Under the pieces are notes generated by a model. That model was given only the letters and a program-made list of their open reading frames with translations, did no database searches and was not told where the DNA came from. This document shows positions 52,973 through 55,522 of a stretch of 55,522 bases of DNA, one piece after another. Each line of letters starts with the position of its first letter. The stretch's first letter is position 1. The position numbers and the translations under genes were made by a program. This DNA comes from RGIG1959 sp045540655 (GTDB lineage Bacteria; Bacillota; Clostridia; Oscillospirales; Acutalibacteraceae): positions 1-55,522 of the forward strand of contig JAZQHP010000088.1 of assembly GCA_045540655.1 (NCBI GenBank), given 5' to 3'.

Positions 52973-52992
52973 ACCAGAAAGGAAGACTGCTT

Positions 52993-54195
52993 ATGTCTGA
53001 ATCCGCCCGTCTTGTCGGTACTGTTTCCCGCGGTATCCGTTGCCCCATCATCCGCAAAGGGGACAACCTCGCCGCCATCGTCGCCGACAGCGTCCTTGCC
53101 GCCGCCCAAAGCGAAGGCTTCCCCCTGCATGACCGCGATGTGATCTCCATCACCGAATCCATCGTTGCCCGCGCCCAAGGAAACTACGCCTCGGTGGACG
53201 ATATTGCCGCCGATGTGAAAGAGAAGCTCGGCGGAGGCACTGTGGGCGTGATCTTCCCCATTCTCTCCCGCAACCGTTTTGCGATCTGCCTGCGCGGTAT
53301 CGCCAAAGGCGCCAAGAAGGTCGTGCTGATGCTCAGCTATCCGTCCGACGAGGTCGGCAACGAGCTGGTCAGCCTGGATCTGCTGGATGAAGCGGGCGTA
53401 AACCCCTATTCCGATGTGCTCTCGCTCGAACGCTATCGCGAGCTGTTCGGCGTGAATCTGCACCCCTTCACGGGCGTGGATTACGTGGATTACTATGCAG
53501 AGCTGGTGCGCGACGCCGGCGCCGAGGTGGAAATTGTGTTCGCCAATCAGGCGCGCGCGATCCTCGACTATGCCGACCACATCCTCACCTGCGACATTCA
53601 CACCCGTGCCCGCACCAAGCGCATCCTGAAAGCGGCAGGCGCCAAGGTGGTGTGCGGCCTGGACGACATCCTCAACGCTCCCGTCAACGGCAGCGGTTAC
53701 AACACCGCTTACGGTCTGCTCGGCTCGAACAAATCGACCGAAGACACCGTCAAGCTGTTCCCCCGCGAATGCCAGGATCTCGTGCTGGATATCCAGAAGC
53801 GCATCCTCGACGCCACAGGCAAGCACGTGGAAGTGATGGTCTACGGCGACGGCGCGTTCAAGGATCCCCGCGGCAAGATCTGGGAGCTGGCGGATCCCGT
53901 CGTCCCCCCCGCGTTCACCGACGGTCTCGTCGGCACGCCCAACGAACTCAAGCTGAAATACCTTGCCGACAACGATTTCAAGGATCTGTCGGGCGACGAA
54001 CTCAAAGCCGCCATCTCGCAGAGCATCCGCCAGAAGCAGGATGACCTCGTCGGCAACATGGCGTCGCAAGGCACCACCCCCCGCCAGCTGACCGACCTGA
54101 TCGGCTCGCTGTGCGACCTGACCAGCGGCTCGGGCGACAAAGGTACGCCCATCGTGCTTGTGCAGGGCTATTTCGATAACTACACCAACGACTGA
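52993..54195 (+). CDS. coenzyme F420-0:gamma-glutamyl ligase (CofE)-like protein
   Basis: A 400-residue protein of the F420 ligase family (CofE/FbiB N-terminal type). The N-terminal half contains PIIRKGDNLAAIVADSV, RDVISITESIVARAQGNY and ISRNRFAICLRGI-like segments; the middle has TCDIHTRARTKRILKAAGA and GLDDILNAPVNGSGYNTAYG; later comes EVMVYGDGAFKDPRGKIWELADPVV. CofE adds glutamates to coenzyme F420. Clostridia of this type are not known to make F420, and homologues of this length are often annotated by name only, so another gamma-glutamyl or amide ligation is likely. It is 15 bases upstream of the GMP synthase gene. Confidence 0.75.
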   Translation: MSESARLVGTVSRGIRCPIIRKGDNLAAIVADSVLAAAQSEGFPLHDRDVISITESIVARAQGNYASVDDIAADVKEKLGGGTVGVIFPILSRNRFAICLRGIAKGAKKVVLMLSYPSDEVGNELVSLDLLDEAGVNPYSDVLSLERYRELFGVNLHPFTGVDYVDYYAELVRDAGAEVEIVFANQARAILDYADHILTCDIHTRARTKRILKAAGAKVVCGLDDILNAPVNGSGYNTAYGLLGSNKSTEDTVKLFPRECQDLVLDIQKRILDATGKHVEVMVYGDGAFKDPRGKIWELADPVVPPAFTDGLVGTPNELKLKYLADNDFKDLSGDELKAAISQSIRQKQDDLVGNMASQGTTPRQLTDLIGSLCDLTSGSGDKGTPIVLVQGYFDNYTND

Positions 54196-54210
54196 TCGGA
54201 GGAACTGAAT

Positions 54211-55206
54211 ATGGAAAGAACGGAAGTCAGACCCGAATCCATGCAACGCATCACCACCAAAGAGCTCGCCGAGCAGTTCATCGCCGAGCAGATCGCGGCG
54301 GTCCGCGAACAGGTCGGTGACAAGAAGGTCCTGCTCGCGCTGTCGGGCGGTGTGGACAGCTCGGTCGTGGCCGCGCTGCTCATCAAAGCCATCGGCAAAC
54401 AGCTTGTGTGCGTCCATGTCAACCACGGACTGATGCGCAAGAACGAAAGCGAGCAGGTCGTCGAGACGTTCGGCAACGAACTGGATGCCCAACTGGTGTA
54501 CGTGGATGCGACCGACCGCTTCCTCGGCAAGCTCGCCGGTGTGTCCGATCCCGAGCAGAAGCGTAAGATCATCGGCGGCGAATTCATCGACGTGTTCGTC
54601 GAAGAAGCCCGCAAGCTCTACGAGGGCGGCGACCTGGAATTTCTCGCCCAGGGCACGATCTATCCCGATATTCTCGAAAGCCGCAACGGTGTCAAGGCAC
54701 ACCACAACGACGGCGGTCTGCCCGAAGATATGAAGATGGAGCTCGTCGAGCCCGTCAAACTGCTGTTCAAAGACGAAGTGCGCGTCGTGGGCGAAGCCCT
54801 CGGTCTGCCCCACGCGATGGTATATCGTCAGCCGTTCCCCGGCCCGGGTCTCGGTGTGCGTTGCCTGGGCGCGATCACCCGCGACCGTCTGCATGCGCTT
54901 CGTGAAGCGGACGCGATCCTGCGCGAGGAGTTCGACAAGAGCGGTCTTGCCAACACCGTATGGCAATACTTCATCGCCGTTCCCGATATGAAGAGCGTCG
55001 GCGTGAAGGACGATAAGCGCTACGAAGGCTGGCCCGCCGTCATCCGCGCCGTGAACACGGTCGACGCGATGACCGCCACCATCGAGGAAATCCCCTACGC
55101 GGTGCTCCATACCATCGTCAACCGCATCATCACCGAAGTCGACGGCATCAACCGTGTCGTCTACGACCTCACCCCGAAGCCCACCGGCACCATCGAGTGG
55201 GAATAA
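54211..55206 (+). CDS. guaA: GMP synthase, ATP-pyrophosphatase subunit only
   Basis: A 331-residue protein matching the ATP-PPase and dimerisation domains of GMP synthetase, which aminates XMP. The P-loop is LALSGGVDSSV; QGTIYPDILESR, QPFPGPGLGVRCLG and the C-terminal KPTGTIEWE are all typical. The usual N-terminal glutaminase domain (about 190 residues with a CGH-type Cys) is absent, and the preceding DNA is occupied by the CofE-like gene, so this is not a contig-end truncation. A GGAGGAACTGAAT site precedes the ATG. Split GMP synthases are typical of archaea; here a separate glutaminase or ammonia use must be assumed. The 3' end is repeated beyond the adapter at 55298-55387. Confidence 0.92.
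   Translation: MERTEVRPESMQRITTKELAEQFIAEQIAAVREQVGDKKVLLALSGGVDSSVVAALLIKAIGKQLVCVHVNHGLMRKNESEQVVETFGNELDAQLVYVDATDRFLGKLAGVSDPEQKRKIIGGEFIDVFVEEARKLYEGGDLEFLAQGTIYPDILESRNGVKAHHNDGGLPEDMKMELVEPVKLLFKDEVRVVGEALGLPHAMVYRQPFPGPGLGVRCLGAITRDRLHALREADAILREEFDKSGLANTVWQYFIAVPDMKSVGVKDDKRYEGWPAVIRAVNTVDAMTATIEEIPYAVLHTIVNRIITEVDGINRVVYDLTPKPTGTIEWE
55112..55201 (+). repeat. guaA 3' end, first (native) copy of a 90-base duplication
   Basis: These 90 bases recur identically at 55298-55387. This copy is in frame with guaA and ends in the expected GTIEWE terminus, so it is the native one. Confidence 0.9.
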
Positions 55207-55213
55207 TACTAAC

Positions 55214-55297
55214 AAGTCGGAGGCCAAGCGGTCTTAGGAAGACAACATGTTTCCCCAACTCCTTGGCTCACAGAACGACATGGCTACGATCCGACTT
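55214..55297. other. complete DNBSEQ (BGI/MGI) adapter with 10-base barcode
   Basis: The 84 bases consist of a 32-base part (55214-55245), a 10-base index CATGTTTCCC (55246-55255) and a 42-base part (55256-55297), the published layout of the BGI/MGI library adapter. The first half begins AAGTCGGAGGCCAAGCGGTC and the second half ends GGCTACGATCCGACTT. It is a library construct and not a biological element. Reading frames across it are meaningless. Confidence 0.95.
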
Positions 55298-55387
55298 CCA
55301 TCGTCAACCGCATCATCACCGAAGTCGACGGCATCAACCGTGTCGTCTACGACCTCACCCCGAAGCCCACCGGCACCATCGAGTGGG
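55298..55387 (+). repeat. guaA 3' end, second copy after the adapter
   Basis: An exact copy of 55112-55201 placed directly after the adapter, as expected when a read or fragment was joined through untrimmed adapter. It departs from the first copy immediately afterwards (GCATAATC against GAATAATA). Confidence 0.9.
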
Positions 55388-55522
55388 CATAATCTCAGGT
55401 GTATCAGCAAATTTGATTTATCCTCTTCGGGGCAATTTCTTTTATCCTTTCTCGATTAGATAAATCACTGCAAAAGCAAACAATATAGTAATTTTGAAGA
55501 CCTTGTGTCATCGTTTTCGATG
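55388..55522. other. AT-rich tail of doubtful origin
   Basis: No gene, tRNA or convincing terminator is visible. The 135 bases are clearly more AT-rich than the coding part of the contig and follow an adapter-mediated junction. It may be the true region downstream of guaA, a related strain, or an unrelated genome. Together with 55207-55297 this is the only gene-free stretch over 300 bases. Confidence 0.6.

Noticed and set aside
54196..54330. Frameshift or truncation removing the guaA glutaminase domain
   Set aside because: The intergenic gap is only 15 bases with a proper ribosome-binding site, and the upstream DNA encodes an intact unrelated protein.
52894..55227. 777-residue minus-strand open frame
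   Set aside because: Antisense to the CofE-like and guaA genes; it also runs into adapter sequence.
55112..55387. Tandem 90-base duplication as a biological repeat or attachment site
   Set aside because: The two copies are separated by a complete adapter, so the duplication is a library or assembly artefact.
55197..55463. Small plus-strand frames after guaA
   Set aside because: They read through the sequencing adapter and the duplicated guaA end.
1..55522. tRNA, rRNA, transposase or CRISPR loci
   Set aside because: Gene-free gaps are short and none contains a recognisable cloverleaf, rRNA segment, repeat-spacer pattern or transposase motif.

Overview
The window reads as a GC-rich contig from an uncultured Clostridia bacterium, most likely of the Ruminococcaceae/Oscillospirales group. 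The evidence is the Gram-positive housekeeping order (dprA-topA-trmFO, plsX-ACP-rnc-smc-ftsY, nadD/yqeK-LCP-rsfS-leuS, infC-rpmI-rplT), a secreted cohesin-type protein with a long poly-Thr linker, a CD1247-type Cys/Asp-rich protein and BspA-type leucine-rich repeats. Taxonomy is inferred from gene content only. Both ends carry DNBSEQ (BGI/MGI) adapter sequence (1-14 and 55214-55297), so this is an assembled metagenomic contig and the bases after about 55213 should not be taken as native genome.

Left accessory part (1-23 kb). A polysaccharide deacetylase and an alpha/beta hydrolase run leftwards. Divergent from them is a four-gene operon of two DegV (FakB-like) proteins, a FakA-like DhaL kinase and a divergent PlsX, which looks like a fatty-acid kinase and acyl-phosphate module. 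Then come a GT2 glycosyltransferase, two more hydrolases, a DUF2953 protein, a zinc-ribbon membrane protein, a MarR regulator, an unlisted 43-residue peptide gene and a 1176-residue secreted cohesin-repeat protein. Leftward prfC, a second deacetylase and cysK follow. The most striking gene is at 18606-22790: a 1394-residue TIR-NACHT-LRR protein with its own promoter, domain by domain a bacterial counterpart of NOD-like immune receptors.

Core part (23-48 kb), almost all on the minus strand: infC-rpmI-rplT behind a structured leader and a consensus promoter; then a run of about 16 closely packed genes from trmH/spoU to leuS (trmH, dprA, topA, trmFO, plsX, ACP-like, rnc, radical SAM, smc, ftsY, rdgB, yhbY, nadD-yqeK, LCP, rsfS, leuS) with many ATGA or TAATG junctions; then rpsU on its own promoter; then yqeG, a TIM-barrel nuclease-like gene, aroQ and pepP; then efp and the CD1247-type gene from a promoter in front of efp.

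Right part (48-55.5 kb): an HtrA protease, histidine kinase and response regulator operon on minus; divergent from it a small membrane protein; then a promoter with a structured leader, a CofE-like ligase and a GMP synthase made only of the ATP-pyrophosphatase half. I saw no tRNA, rRNA, CRISPR array or transposase. Most assigned promoters fit TTGnnn - 17 nt - TATnnT, but I searched for that pattern, so the uniformity is partly selection.
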